Part shown: positions 5,352 through 5,706 of the stretch, piece by piece | Position numbering within the stretch: position 1 is the first letter of the stretch | Layout of the letters: each line of letters opens with the position of its first letter | From: Leclercia sp. UBA7405 | GTDB lineage: Bacteria; Pseudomonadota; Gammaproteobacteria; Enterobacterales; Enterobacteriaceae | Assembly (NCBI GenBank): GCA_002469605.1 | Contig: DKMV01000359.1 | Location: 1-5,706 of the forward strand | Reading direction: 5' to 3' | DNA: 5,706 bases | The notes under the pieces: generated by a model | Told to the model about the DNA's origin: nothing | The model's database searches: none | What the model saw: the letters and a program-made list of their open reading frames with translations, nothing else | Program-made: the position numbers and the translations under genes

Positions 5352-5706
5352 TCAGCCTCCGAACAGCGCGTTAAAAGGCTCTACCTCGACCCATTCGCCC
5401 GCTTCCACGTTGCCGCGCTCGCGCTCGAGGACGATAAAGCAGTTGCCCTGGCTAAAGGAGCTGAAGATGTGCGATCCCTGGTGGCCGGTGGTGCTCACCT
5501 GCAAATTCCCCTCGGCGTCGCGCGCAACGATGCCGCGCTGGAAGTCGAGGCGCCCCGGCGCCTTCTTCAGCCGGGTGGCGGCGCGGACCCGCAGGCGCGG
5601 GGGCAGGGCGCTGCCGGGCTTGCCGCTCAGCCGGGCCAGCAGAGGCTGCACCAGCTGATAGAAGGTAAGCGCCGCTGAGACCGGATTACCCGGCAGGCCG
5701 CAGAAC
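5352..5706 (-). CDS. moeA: Molybdopterin molybdenumtransferase MoeA, C-terminal part (cut by window edge)
   Basis: The last 117 residues of MoeA, roughly 295-411 of the E. coli protein; the start lies beyond base 5706. The visible part opens with [18 protein letters not shown], the conserved GLPGNPVSA stretch ending the molybdopterin-binding domain. The beta-rich C-terminal domain follows, with [27 protein letters not shown] and the end [11 protein letters not shown]. MoeA inserts molybdate into adenylylated molybdopterin made by MogA. An in-frame GTG at 5649-5651 could be mistaken for a start, but the frame stays open and conserved up to the edge, so it is an internal valine. It is upstream of moeB in the same operon, and the TGA stop is 2 bases before the moeB ATG. 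Confidence 0.96.
   Translation of the reverse strand, partial: FCGLPGNPVSAALTFYQLVQPLLARLSGKPGSALPPRLRVRAATRLKKAPGRLDFQRGIVARDAEGNLQVSTTGHQGSHIFSSFSQGNCFIVLERERGNVEAGEWVEVEPFNALFGG

Noticed and set aside
5649..5651. GTG as the start of a 99-codon gene ending at 5352
   Set aside because: The frame continues upstream to the window edge with the conserved MoeA stretch GLPGNPVSA, so this codon is an internal valine of moeA.

Overview
The window is chromosomal DNA from a GC-rich member of the Enterobacteriaceae. An Enterobacter/Klebsiella-like genus is my inference, and the genus cannot be fixed from this sequence. The gene order pflF(ybiW)-pflE(ybiY) on the minus strand, fsaA on the plus strand, then moeB-moeA on the minus strand is that of the E. 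coli K-12 ybiW-ybiY-fsaA-moeB-moeA region. The proteins align with their E. coli counterparts almost without gaps, as far as I can recall those sequences.

Layout from left to right: positions 1-110 hold no gene I can name. A minus-strand terminator hairpin (115-145) and a cluster of short palindromic repeats (151-246) follow. Then comes pflF (255-2687, minus), a glycyl radical enzyme, preceded on the same strand by pflE (2692-3591, minus), its radical SAM activase. A 128-bp divergent intergenic region (3592-3719) separates pflE from fsaA (3720-4382, plus), the fructose-6-phosphate aldolase. The fsaA-moeB convergent gap (4383-4593) holds more copies of the repeat family and a tandemly duplicated bidirectional terminator. 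moeB (4594-5349, minus) and the 3' end of moeA (5352 to the window edge, minus) close the window.

How the genes work together: PflE installs the glycyl radical on PflF under anoxic conditions. Despite its name, PflF has a Cys-x-Glu active site like the radical dehydratases and eliminases, not the Cys-Cys pair of pyruvate formate-lyase. Published work on E. coli YbiW, as I recall it, assigns it as 1,5-anhydroglucitol-6-phosphate lyase. Its product, 1-deoxy-fructose-6-phosphate, is cleaved by FsaA to glyceraldehyde-3-phosphate and hydroxyacetone. The divergent pflFE/fsaA block is therefore best read as an anaerobic 'anhydroglycolysis' module. MoeA and MoeB belong to molybdenum cofactor biosynthesis and look like an unrelated neighbour.

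The most interesting non-coding signal is in the pflE-fsaA gap: a perfect FNR-type palindrome (TTGAC-N4-GTCAA) centred 41.5 bases upstream of the predicted pflE transcription start and about 42 bases upstream of the predicted fsaA start. A second inverted repeat lies just upstream of the pflE -10 element. No mobile element, CRISPR array, phage gene, RNA gene or wholly new gene system was found.
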